From: Kordia algicida OT-1
GTDB lineage: Bacteria; Bacteroidota; Bacteroidia; Flavobacteriales; Flavobacteriaceae
Assembly: GCF_000154725.1 (NCBI RefSeq)
Contig: NZ_DS544873.1
Location: forward strand, 4,313,085-4,377,084
DNA: 64,000 nt
Reading direction: 5' to 3'
Position numbers and translations under genes: made by a program. The notes below the pieces were generated by a model. It made no database searches. It was not told the DNA's origin and saw only the letters and a program-made list of their open reading frames with translations. This document shows, in pieces, positions 18,078 to 26,102 of the stretch (positions within the stretch are counted from its first letter, which is position 1; each line of letters opens with the position of its first letter).

Positions 18078-19631
18078 TTATTTAGTATTAAAAATCTCTC
18101 CAAAATTAAACTCCTTAATATTGGTAATAGCTTGTCGAGGGTTAATTGTTTCCATAGAACGATTTATTTTGGTTCGTTGTTTTTCCCCAGCGCCAAGAAA
18201 TTTACTTATTGATTTCCAGTTGTTACCATCTTTGATTGACATTAAGAATGCTGACTGGCACATAGAAGAAAAATCAAAGGTTGGCTGATTAAATTCTTCG
18301 ATTCCTTGTGAAACTAACATCACAGCTACACCTTGCGATCGTATTTCTCTTAGTAATTTTTCAAGTATTTCTTGCGATTTCTTTTCTTTGAATACATTAT
18401 GCGCTTCGTCAATTAAGAGAACGTAGCGTAATCCGCTATAATCATCTTCAATAGGAGCTTTATCCATATTCATAAATGTGTTATACAGATAGTAAATTAC
18501 TAGGAATGTCGCTGTAAAACGTACTTCTTTACTCAAATCTCCCGAAAGACTTAAATAATAATTTGAATTGATGAAGTCTCCATATTTTTCGTTATCAAAT
18601 AACTCGATCTCAGTTAATCCGATCAATATTTGTGTGAGTGATGTGGGCTTATCTCCTGCAATTTCATAAACATTTTCTAAAACATCTTTCAATGTTGGGT
18701 ATGAACCGTCATTTCTATCTTCAAAAGCATTTATTGTAGCATCTTTAAGATTTTGTTTTTGCACATTCCCAAGATTAGCGTATTTGGTAATTATATCTAC
18801 AAATCTACCAATACCCACAATTTTATTTTTTTCATTGACATTATCTATAAATGATAAAGGATTTACAGGGAAAGAATTTTGTGGCGTATCAACCAATTGA
18901 GCATTAGTAGTTTTGAAAAAGCTTTTAAAGTCAGTACTTGATTTATCACTTTCATTTAAGCCTTTAAAATCAAGATACAAAAAATTAACTCTGCCATTAG
19001 TTCCTTGCACTATGCGTTCTAAAATTTTTCTTGAGAAATATGACTTTCCTGTTCCAGAATTTCCAGCAACCGCAATATGACAATTGCCGTAAATTGATGT
19101 GTTATTGGGAGTGAAATAAATTTCATCTCCATTTTCAGTTTCTCCAACTAAAATTTTGATAGGCTTGGTAAAACTCTCTTTTTCATTCAATGAAGAGTTA
19201 TTGTTTTTAGTAAATTCAAATGAATTTTCATGCTCATTCATTGAATCAATACCTATTTCAATATTGTCTAGCAAGAATTCAATACCAGAAAAGTTTTGGT
19301 TATCTTCAAAAAACTTATTTATCAATTCCAATCCTTGATCTATGTGCATTTTGAGATACTTTCTAATATTGGAGTCGTCCTTGTGTATTTGATATCTTTG
19401 ACAGATTAATGCAACATAATACTCTTTGAAGCTTCCAAATAAAGTATGATCTTTATATTCTTTACCACCAAAGGGTTGTAAATCTCTTTCTAAATCCAAA
19501 CTATAACCTTTGCTTAAAGAATAAGCTAAAGCTATCCTAGATATGTGATTTTCTGAACCAAGACCTATTTTTTGGGTTAAGGATTTTACTAATGGCTCAT
19601 TTTCTGGCGATGTACTTATATTAAATTGCAT
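18078..19631 (-). CDS. dndE: DndE fused to a HerA/FtsK-like ATPase
   Basis: About 517 residues from the ATG at 19631 (MQFNISTSPENEP). The longer reading to 19688 adds 19 residues inside dndD and is less likely. Residues 1 to about 115 read as DndE: a small helical domain with NHISRIALAYSLSKG and FGSFKEYYVALICQRY, normally about 110-130 residues on its own. The rest is an additional P-loop ATPase with Walker A AVAGNSGTGKSYF (189-197) and Walker B RYVLLIDEAHNVF (about 400), plus an arginine-containing LLREIRSQGVAVMLVSQ strand, as in HerA/FtsK DNA pumps. The start codon overlaps the dndD stop by 11 bp. Free DndE binds nicked DNA; coupling to a motor suggests DNA translocation (inference). Confidence 0.82.
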   Translation of the reverse strand: MQFNISTSPENEPLVKSLTQKIGLGSENHISRIALAYSLSKGYSLDLERDLQPFGGKEYKDHTLFGSFKEYYVALICQRYQIHKDDSNIRKYLKMHIDQGLELINKFFEDNQNFSGIEFLLDNIEIGIDSMNEHENSFEFTKNNNSSLNEKESFTKPIKILVGETENGDEIYFTPNNTSIYGNCHIAVAGNSGTGKSYFSRKILERIVQGTNGRVNFLYLDFKGLNESDKSSTDFKSFFKTTNAQLVDTPQNSFPVNPLSFIDNVNEKNKIVGIGRFVDIITKYANLGNVQKQNLKDATINAFEDRNDGSYPTLKDVLENVYEIAGDKPTSLTQILIGLTEIELFDNEKYGDFINSNYYLSLSGDLSKEVRFTATFLVIYYLYNTFMNMDKAPIEDDYSGLRYVLLIDEAHNVFKEKKSQEILEKLLREIRSQGVAVMLVSQGIEEFNQPTFDFSSMCQSAFLMSIKDGNNWKSISKFLGAGEKQRTKINRSMETINPRQAITNIKEFNFGEIFNTK

Positions 19632-21732
19632 CTTGATAATCTTTTTCAAAAACGTCAAACAATTCTTCTTTATTCTCAACTTGTTCAAAAGTAGATCGCT
19701 CGTTATCCGTATTTTTAATTAGGTAAGTCTTACTTATACTAGGCAATAAGATATTAAATTCATCTTCGGTCATTTCTTTTTTCAATAAAGGGAAGATAAT
19801 TACTTGATTTGACACATGTGGATAAAAATGTTTCACTATACTATTGGAATGATCTATATCAAACTTCTGCATCGGAGAATCTATAAATACAGGGAAATCT
19901 ATATTAGATTCATCCACAAGTCCTTTCAATAAAGCGGTTGCATACATTTGTTGCTCTCCTTTGGAAAGCGAATCCTTATTTATTTCTTTTCCTCTTCCGT
20001 CAATTAGATTGATTTCTATATCATCGCCCAAAATTTCTACTTGAACGTCACTTATAAAACTTCTTTTATGAAGTAGAATATCTAAACCATCTTTTATTCT
20101 TTTGGATAGACTGTGCTTTTTCTCAATTTTAAAGTCTCCAATGAATTTCTTTAGATATTTTATTGATTTCTCTACTTCTTGGCTAATTTGTTGTTTACCT
20201 TTTGATACTTTTAGTTTATCAGATATTCTTTTAATCTCTTTTTTTGATTTTATCTTGACATCATTATTTGTTTCAATTTCCTGTTCAAGTACACCAATAT
20301 TCCTAAGAATTGCATCATATTCATTTTCTAATTGATGTTTTCTCTCCCTATCAGCTTTTACAAGTGGATTTTCTGATTTTTCTTCGGCTAATTTAATTTG
20401 TTTATTAATGTCGTTTAACTCATTTTTTGATCTAATATAATCAGAGTTAATTCGATTGAACGTTTCTTTAAAAGACAATTTTATGTTATTAATAAATTGA
20501 TTTAACTCTGATTTTTCTGATTCAGAAAAGCTATGTATGATTTCAATAGAGGCTTCCGATTTTGGTTGTTTTTCTGATTCCCCTCCAATATGCTTCTGTA
20601 TTAGTTGTTTTAGATTATCAATATAATATTCTTGTACTTTATAATTTATTACAAGGTCGTCAGGATGGGGTATTTTTATGAGGTCATTAATTATGTTATC
20701 TGTTATTTTTTCAACTTTATCTTCATTAAATTTTTGACTAATTAAATCCCTTTCAATTATAATTTGTTCCAAAACTTCAGTTAATAAATTGCCAGCGATT
20801 GCAAAAGGAATTATTTCATAATGCTTCTTCAACTCAGAATTTAAAATACCTACTTGTTTTTCTAAATCTTCTTTTCTCGCTTTTAATTCATTTAGTTGTT
20901 CAACAGTAATAACACTACCTTGCTTTATAAGCTTTTCCTGTAATTTATTGATCTCATATTTCATTCCAGAAGCTTCTTCTTCTAGGTTCTTGGTTTCATC
21001 TTGGATTTCCTTTATTCTGTCATCAGCAATTTCCACATCAGTTTTTAGCCTTTTCAACTCGGCTTTTTCTTTCGCATTAGCAGTTTCAGATTTCAATTTT
21101 TCCAAATATTGCTCTAAATCTTCTTTCAGACTTTGATATTGCTTAATTCCTAAAACCTCAGAAAAAGCATTACTTAATTTTTGTCTTTGTTCAGCAGTAT
21201 GAATTTCGGCTAATGAAACTATTTTTTCTGCATCAAAAAAGAAAAACTTTGCGATTTCCATAGGCATAATGAAATCACGTATAAAGTGTTCTGCACCTAT
21301 ATTTTTCACTAATTCACTTTCATAGCCATCAATTAGTATATCTAAGTTTTCATCTTTATTTCCTTCTGTAAAATAAGTTCTCGTTATCTTTAGTTCATTA
21401 CAGGTAACATCAGGTATTGTAGTAATGCCTGAAAATGTAACAGATACTGAGAATTTAGTTTTTCCTTCAAACTCAGCTTGTTTATTTAAGCTACTCTTTA
21501 TGTATTGACGATAATTACCATTATTTTGGATTTCGTTTTTATAGATGTCATCTACATCACTCATTTGACGCCCGTATAAACACCATACTAAAGACATCAG
21601 AAATGTGGTTTTTCCAAAACCATTCTTACCGCTAACAATAATAATATTTTCATCATCTGTTACTGACAAATCAATAATATTATTCCCTTTATAGATTCTG
21701 AAATTATCTAGTTCAATGGATTTTATTATCAT
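19621..21732 (-). CDS. dndD: DndD, SMC-like ATPase of DNA phosphorothioation
   Basis: A 703-residue ABC-type ATPase of the Rad50/SMC kind. Walker A is VSGKNGFGKTTF (35-42), the central about 400 residues are coiled coil (long Glu/Lys/Leu-rich heptads around 210-300 and 430-560), the signature is SLSKGEQQMYATAL and Walker B is FPVFIDSPMQKFD. In Dnd systems DndD supplies ATPase activity for sulfur incorporation, probably by opening or nicking DNA. It abuts dndC (stop and start adjacent at 21733/21732) and overlaps the DndE-ATPase start by 11 bp, so expression is translationally coupled. Confidence 0.9.
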   Translation of the reverse strand: MIIKSIELDNFRIYKGNNIIDLSVTDDENIIIVSGKNGFGKTTFLMSLVWCLYGRQMSDVDDIYKNEIQNNGNYRQYIKSSLNKQAEFEGKTKFSVSVTFSGITTIPDVTCNELKITRTYFTEGNKDENLDILIDGYESELVKNIGAEHFIRDFIMPMEIAKFFFFDAEKIVSLAEIHTAEQRQKLSNAFSEVLGIKQYQSLKEDLEQYLEKLKSETANAKEKAELKRLKTDVEIADDRIKEIQDETKNLEEEASGMKYEINKLQEKLIKQGSVITVEQLNELKARKEDLEKQVGILNSELKKHYEIIPFAIAGNLLTEVLEQIIIERDLISQKFNEDKVEKITDNIINDLIKIPHPDDLVINYKVQEYYIDNLKQLIQKHIGGESEKQPKSEASIEIIHSFSESEKSELNQFINNIKLSFKETFNRINSDYIRSKNELNDINKQIKLAEEKSENPLVKADRERKHQLENEYDAILRNIGVLEQEIETNNDVKIKSKKEIKRISDKLKVSKGKQQISQEVEKSIKYLKKFIGDFKIEKKHSLSKRIKDGLDILLHKRSFISDVQVEILGDDIEINLIDGRGKEINKDSLSKGEQQMYATALLKGLVDESNIDFPVFIDSPMQKFDIDHSNSIVKHFYPHVSNQVIIFPLLKKEMTEDEFNILLPSISKTYLIKNTDNERSTFEQVENKEELFDVFEKDYQDAI

Positions 21733-23070
21733 TTAATTAGTAATAAATTGTTTATATCTATTTTCAATATCTTCAATTAAACCTCGTCTTTTCATCATAA
21801 TAGTTTTTGATTTTTCAAGCTTTAATAAATCTTGAATAAGACTAAAATGTTTTTTGTCATTCTCACAAGCTGACAATAAAATTTCTTCTTCTTTTCTTAT
21901 TAGTTCGTTGTGTTGTTTCATATCAAGGTCTTTATTAAAAACTTTATTGTATATGTCAGATACTTTAAAATCAAAATATAAATCTCTGTACCATGTAACT
22001 TGAATTGCTATTAGTTCTTGATTATTTATCAACTCTATATCAATTCCCATATCATTGATTTTCTTCTGAGCCTCAAAAACTTTTTCTAATATTTCTACTC
22101 TATGTTTTTGTATTACATAACCACCATTGGGTACTGCGGCTAGAGTTCCATTCCTTCTATAATCTGACCTGTTTTCAGGGTTATTTCGTTGTTCTTGAAT
22201 CCAGTCTCTAACATCTCTTAAAGGAACTAGCCATTCTTGACCATTTTCTATTTGAGCCGAAATTGATTTATCTTTCCTTACAACAGTACAAGTCCAGCAT
22301 CCAAATCTACTTTGCCCACAAGATTTATGTTCTTTATTAGATACCATCGTTGGACATTCATAATCATCAGCACTTGCGTCAGAATAAATGTTAAACAATT
22401 GATTTTTTTCTGCTCCCCAGGGAGATTCAAATGTGTTAATAATATACCAAATCTCCTCTAAATAAAGCTCCTTAATGGGCGAATAAACGAATACATTTTT
22501 TTGAAGCGGATGTTTAGTCAAACGCTTCCCTTTAATTTCATGTTTCTTAATAGACTTTGCTCTGGAGGCACTTTCACTTTTTCTTGTTCCTACTAAAACA
22601 ATTGCTTCTTTGTGTTCATTATCTTCACTGTTAACAATATCATCAATGAATCTTGAAGTTGGTTTTATTTTTAATCTTTCGGTACACCATCTAAAAGCGT
22701 TATTAGGAGCAGGATATCCTTTGCCTATCAAATTTACCCAGAAAGAGTCTTCCAATCTTGGTATAGTCTTTTTCACTTTAATAGGTAAATTATGTCTAAC
22801 AGCGGCAGTTTTAATTTTTTCTAATATTCCGTTAACATAATTTGTTATTATAGGGTTTTCAACTAAAGTATCATTGCATACAACCCAGACTTCTCTTTTT
22901 AGAAACTTTTCATCAATATCATTTTTAATTTTCAATAAACTCAACCAAACCAAAGTTAACATTACAGTTGAATCTTTACCACCACTAAAACCAATTATCC
23001 AAGGTCGATTATTGTCATCTATGGTATATTGGTCGATTATTTCTTCAATAATATAATTTGTCTTTTTCAT
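21733..23070 (-). CDS. dndC: DndC, PAPS-reductase-like sulfurtransferase
   Basis: A 445-residue PP-loop protein. The ATP-pyrophosphatase motif is IIGFSGGKDSTVML (SGGKDS 29-34). A cysteine set for an Fe-S cluster follows at about 238-262 (CPTM, then SCGQSRFGCWTCTV). DndC activates the sulfur acceptor in DNA phosphorothioation, receiving sulfur from a cysteine desulfurase, DndA or a housekeeping IscS. No desulfurase gene is in the window, so a chromosomal IscS/SufS is presumably used. It is the first gene of the minus-strand dnd operon, which therefore begins in the gap at 23071. Confidence 0.92.
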   Translation of the reverse strand: MKKTNYIIEEIIDQYTIDDNNRPWIIGFSGGKDSTVMLTLVWLSLLKIKNDIDEKFLKREVWVVCNDTLVENPIITNYVNGILEKIKTAAVRHNLPIKVKKTIPRLEDSFWVNLIGKGYPAPNNAFRWCTERLKIKPTSRFIDDIVNSEDNEHKEAIVLVGTRKSESASRAKSIKKHEIKGKRLTKHPLQKNVFVYSPIKELYLEEIWYIINTFESPWGAEKNQLFNIYSDASADDYECPTMVSNKEHKSCGQSRFGCWTCTVVRKDKSISAQIENGQEWLVPLRDVRDWIQEQRNNPENRSDYRRNGTLAAVPNGGYVIQKHRVEILEKVFEAQKKINDMGIDIELINNQELIAIQVTWYRDLYFDFKVSDIYNKVFNKDLDMKQHNELIRKEEEILLSACENDKKHFSLIQDLLKLEKSKTIMMKRRGLIEDIENRYKQFITN

Positions 23071-23468
23071 CTAAATTATAGGAAATTTCATATTGTCACG
23101 AAATTTACAACATTAAAGTTTATTGAAAAAAATACTTTAATACTAATTTGTAAAATAGCATAATTAACAAATTTAATATGTTATTGAACTTATCTTTTAC
23201 GGGAAACCGTAAGAGGATATCTGTTTAACAAAATATATTGATATGAGAATCAATTTGACTTACGTTTTAAACGTAGCTAGACTACGGTTTAATAATAAAA
23301 AAGTAATTATGTGTAAAATAAATTACATATTTTTAATAAACATATTTTATATTTGTGTCAGAAAATTAGTTTAATATTACGCTTATACAATATTTCTAAC
23401 GCTTATGAAGTTTATTTGTATACTTGTAATCTATTTCTTTTATTTGAGGTAATCCTTTATGTTTTTTT
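23071..23468. promoter_or_regulatory. 398-bp divergent control region with hairpins
   Basis: Gene-free gap between dndC (minus) and the lipoprotein gene (plus). It contains a GAAA-capped hairpin TTACGG-GAAA-CCGTAA (23197-23212), a palindrome TACGTTT-T-AAACGTA (23261-23275), and a plus-strand TATATTTG at 23348-23355 that fits the Bacteroidota -7 consensus TAnnTTTG, although no well-spaced TTTG lies upstream of it. I see no gene here. Confidence 0.45.
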
Positions 23469-24374
23469 ATGAAAATAGAACACTCTATATTACTTAGCAT
23501 GGTAGCATTCTTTTTAACATCATGTTTCACAGATTCCAAAGTTGATTATTTGGCTGATGGTTATTATTCAAATATTTACAAAGCTGATAGTCTTTACATT
23601 GAAAAAGAGTACGAGAAAAGTTATGAGATTTTCGAGAAGGTATTTTCTAAGTTTGATCCTATTGATATGGATGTTTACAATGAGGTCTCTACGTATGTCA
23701 AATTGAAGATAATTCTTGACAAGGATTTAAAATATAAAGAATACACAGATTTGATGTCTATATATGGCTATCCTGATATTTTTTTGAAAAAGGATTCTGT
23801 TCTAAAGATATATTATAAACGCGTTAAGGATAAATTAGACGAAGAAATCCCTGTTTTAAAAGAAGCATACACTTCATCTTTGAATATGGACTTACGGAAT
23901 AAGATTTTAAGAATGAAAGTCGAAGATCAACGATTTCGAGGAAATGGTGGAGGTAATTGGGACAAGCAAAATAAAATTGACTCAATCAACACACAAGAAC
24001 TCATAAATATTTTTGATACGTATGGTTTTCCATCAAAAAAAATGATAGGAAGTTCTCTGGTTGATGGTCAACACGCGAGTATAAGTACATTGTTGTTACA
24101 TACAGACGATTCTATAAGAGAGCATTATTTTATTCCTAAAATATTAAGTTATGTTAGAGAGGGGAAAGCCAACCCTCGTCTTGTAGGATTCATGTACGAT
24201 CAACTTCTACTGTATAATGGAGATGAGCAGTACTATGGCACTTACAACTCTTCCAAACCAATGACAGCCACACCAAAAGAAATTAATCAAAGGAGAGATT
24301 CAATCGGATTATCCAAGTTAGGATATGAAGATTGGAGAAACAACATATTGTATCCAGACTTTGACGAATACTAG
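23469..24374 (+). CDS. Hypothetical lipoprotein upstream of the RiPP operon
   Basis: A 301-residue protein with a lipoprotein signal peptide: hydrophobic residues 7-16 and the lipobox FLTSC (Cys19). The mature part has an early helical stretch (YKADSLYIEKEYEKSYEIFEKVFSKF) that looks like a TPR-type helical pair, then no recognised domain. A C-terminal block with HASISTLLLHTDDSIREHYFIPK is unusual but unassigned. It is 79 bp upstream of the first precursor peptide on the same strand and could be an accessory or immunity factor for the peptide product, or simply a neighbour. Family unknown to me. Confidence 0.65.
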   Translation: MKIEHSILLSMVAFFLTSCFTDSKVDYLADGYYSNIYKADSLYIEKEYEKSYEIFEKVFSKFDPIDMDVYNEVSTYVKLKIILDKDLKYKEYTDLMSIYGYPDIFLKKDSVLKIYYKRVKDKLDEEIPVLKEAYTSSLNMDLRNKILRMKVEDQRFRGNGGGNWDKQNKIDSINTQELINIFDTYGFPSKKMIGSSLVDGQHASISTLLLHTDDSIREHYFIPKILSYVREGKANPRLVGFMYDQLLLYNGDEQYYGTYNSSKPMTATPKEINQRRDSIGLSKLGYEDWRNNILYPDFDEY

Positions 24375-24453
24375 TTGAGTTCAAAAAAGGTGCAGTACAC
24401 TCGCTATACATTTAATTATGTATGGTTATCTATTAATTTAAAATTTTCAAAAT

Positions 24454-24678
24454 ATGAAAAAACTTCAAAAGCTTAAGAATAAGCTTAGTACGCAAAACCT
24501 TGTTACTGAAAATCAAATGTATTACATAACAGGGATGCAAAATCGTTACAAGTCTTATAGTGTCTGTATTGACTCTACCGATGGTGAGAACGGCTGTGAT
24601 AATCAGCATACAAAAACTAAGGACTATGAGGACGGAACAACAACGACTACAGTTACAATTGTTGAGTTTGAGTGCTAA
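24454..24678 (+). CDS. GRASP-with-SPASM RiPP precursor peptide 1
   Basis: A 74-residue peptide. The leader MKKLQKLKNKLS with a YYITGM block (residues 23-28) is shared with the next gene, while the C-terminal core is rich in Thr, Asp, Glu and Lys (TKTKDYEDGTTTTTVT) and has three Cys. Paired hydroxyl or amine side chains with acidic residues are what ATP-grasp ligases link in graspetides. It is the first of two precursors immediately upstream of the ATP-grasp and SPASM genes. Crosslink positions cannot be told from sequence. Confidence 0.85.
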   Translation: MKKLQKLKNKLSTQNLVTENQMYYITGMQNRYKSYSVCIDSTDGENGCDNQHTKTKDYEDGTTTTTVTIVEFEC

Positions 24679-24709
24679 TTAATGTCTAATTATTAAAAAA
24701 ATATATAAC

Positions 24710-24937
24710 ATGAAAAAACTTCAAAAACTAAGCAAAAAGCTTAGCGAAACGAATGTATTAAATACAGGAGAAGCATTCTACATTACTGGTGGAGAAGAAA
24801 GAACAAGCTGGTGTTGGTCTAAAACCGATACTTGCCATGATGGTATTTCAGATGTTCATTTTACTCGTACCAAAGATGGTGTAGTCATTACTGATACTGT
24901 TACTGACTGCGATGAAACTTGTGGTCAAGGTCAATAA
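24710..24937 (+). CDS. GRASP-with-SPASM RiPP precursor peptide 2
   Basis: A 75-residue paralogue of the preceding peptide, 31 bp downstream. The leader is MKKLQKLSKKLSETN followed by FYITGGEE; the core differs but keeps a TRTKD-x-TDTVT stretch equivalent to TKTKD-x-TTTVT in copy 1. It has four Cys (WCW, DTCHD, DCDETCG) and many acidic residues near the C terminus. The conserved leader and divergent core are the standard RiPP pattern and suggest that both are substrates of the same enzymes. Confidence 0.85.
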   Translation: MKKLQKLSKKLSETNVLNTGEAFYITGGEERTSWCWSKTDTCHDGISDVHFTRTKDGVVITDTVTDCDETCGQGQ

Positions 24938-24958
24938 ATAAATCTACGGGAGATAAAT

Positions 24959-25903
24959 ATGCTACTAATTATCACATCAGAACAAGATCATTCTTCTCTT
25001 TTAGTAATTGATTGGTTAAATCATATAGGTCTTCCGTGGATTCGTATAAATGAGAAAGATGCGATAGAATTGTCATTTATTGAAAATGATATAAAATTTC
25101 AATTGGAATCTTTCTCATTTTTACTTTCTGAAATCAAAGTAGTTTGGTATCGACGAGGTTTTTTAAACTTTAAATTTTTTATCTCAAAACTTTTTGATGT
25201 TGATGAGTTTAGAAGAATTGAACTAAAAAAACTAAAAGAATACATTTATTACAAGTTATCTCAATTACCAAATATTAACCGATTTGAAAATGCTGATGTT
25301 AACAAACTAATTGTAACTGAAAAAGCAAGTGAAGTAGGATTGTTAACTCCAAAGGAATACTTAGTAAGTAATAAAGAAATTCTTCAAAAAATACTAACAA
25401 GTACAAATACAGAGCATGCAACAAAATCAATTTCAGGTTATGGTACAATTTCTTCCGATACTGTTAACTATAAGATTCTAACCAAAAAGCTTGATGATGC
25501 TAATAGCACACCAGAAAACTTCTTTCCTAGTTTAGTTCAGGAATATATCGAAAAAAGATATGAATTACGTATTTTCTATATGCACGGAAAATTCTGGTCA
25601 ATGGCAATATTTTCACAGAGTGATGATACTACGGAAGTCGACTTTAGAAACTACAATATAGTTAAACCCAATAGAAATATTCCTTTTAATGTTCCGCATC
25701 ACATCAAACAAAAAATAATAAAACTTATGGAAAAACTTGATTTGAATTGTGGCTCAATAGATATGATTGTAACACCACAGCTTGAGTTTGTTTTTCTTGA
25801 AGTAAATCCCGTTGGACAGTTTGGAATGGTTTCATACCCTTGCAATTATTATTTACATCGAGAAGTTGCTCAACATTTACATACCCTATCACATGGAAGC
25901 TAA
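24959..25903 (+). CDS. gwsG: ATP-grasp peptide maturase (GRASP-with-SPASM system)
   Basis: A 314-residue ATP-grasp ligase similar in length and layout to graspetide (microviridin-type) ligases. It has VVWYRRGF near residue 62, a central Lys-containing KSISGYGTIS strand, LVQEYIEKRYELRIFYMHGKFWSMAIFSQ, and the C-terminal metal/ATP block EFVFLEVNPVGQFGMV with the Glu and Asn that bind Mg-ATP. Family members join side chains of the precursor as ester or amide links. It is 21 bp downstream of precursor 2 and overlaps the next small gene by 11 bp, so the set is one operon. Confidence 0.9.
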   Translation: MLLIITSEQDHSSLLVIDWLNHIGLPWIRINEKDAIELSFIENDIKFQLESFSFLLSEIKVVWYRRGFLNFKFFISKLFDVDEFRRIELKKLKEYIYYKLSQLPNINRFENADVNKLIVTEKASEVGLLTPKEYLVSNKEILQKILTSTNTEHATKSISGYGTISSDTVNYKILTKKLDDANSTPENFFPSLVQEYIEKRYELRIFYMHGKFWSMAIFSQSDDTTEVDFRNYNIVKPNRNIPFNVPHHIKQKIIKLMEKLDLNCGSIDMIVTPQLEFVFLEVNPVGQFGMVSYPCNYYLHREVAQHLHTLSHGS

Positions 25904-26102
25904 AAAAACAAAAGAAGAAATAGTTGAACATCTTGAAAGAACAAAAGGTATTCTACCTTTAATTCTACATGATGTGAATGTCACTGTAATTGAGAAAAAT
26001 AACAAAGTAACGGGAAAACTCATTACTGTACCTAGTTACAAAACGTCTGGAATTTCAATTTCAAATTATTTGAAACACGTAACACGATTTCCACATGAAT
26101 AA
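25893..26102 (+). CDS. Small protein between the ATP-grasp and SPASM genes
   Basis: A 69-residue protein from the ATG at 25893 (MEAKKTKEEIVEHLERTKG); a longer reading from 25812 would lie inside gwsG and is rejected. The start overlaps the gwsG stop by 11 bp and the stop overlaps the gwsS start by 8 bp, which implies translational coupling and a real gene. An N-terminal helix is followed by ILPLILHDVNVTVIEKNNKVTGKLITVPSY, predicted beta strands. No family recognised. It may be a leader-binding or chaperone-like accessory of the maturation enzymes (inference). Confidence 0.7.
   Translation: MEAKKTKEEIVEHLERTKGILPLILHDVNVTVIEKNNKVTGKLITVPSYKTSGISISNYLKHVTRFPHE

Noticed and set aside
19632-19688. 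N-terminal extension of the DndE-ATPase protein
   Set aside because: The 19 residues lie inside dndD and are Lys-rich without similarity; MQFNISTS at 19631 is the family-like start.
16305-23070. BREX or DISARM instead of Dnd
   Set aside because: DGQHR, the SGGKDS PAPS-reductase motif, and SMC-like DndD with a DndE domain define Dnd; no PglZ, BrxC or DrmA-like gene is visible.
25812-26102. A 96-residue reading frame starting inside gwsG
   Set aside because: The first 27 codons lie in the conserved C terminus of the ATP-grasp gene in another frame; the ATG at 25893 with an 11-bp overlap is a more natural start.
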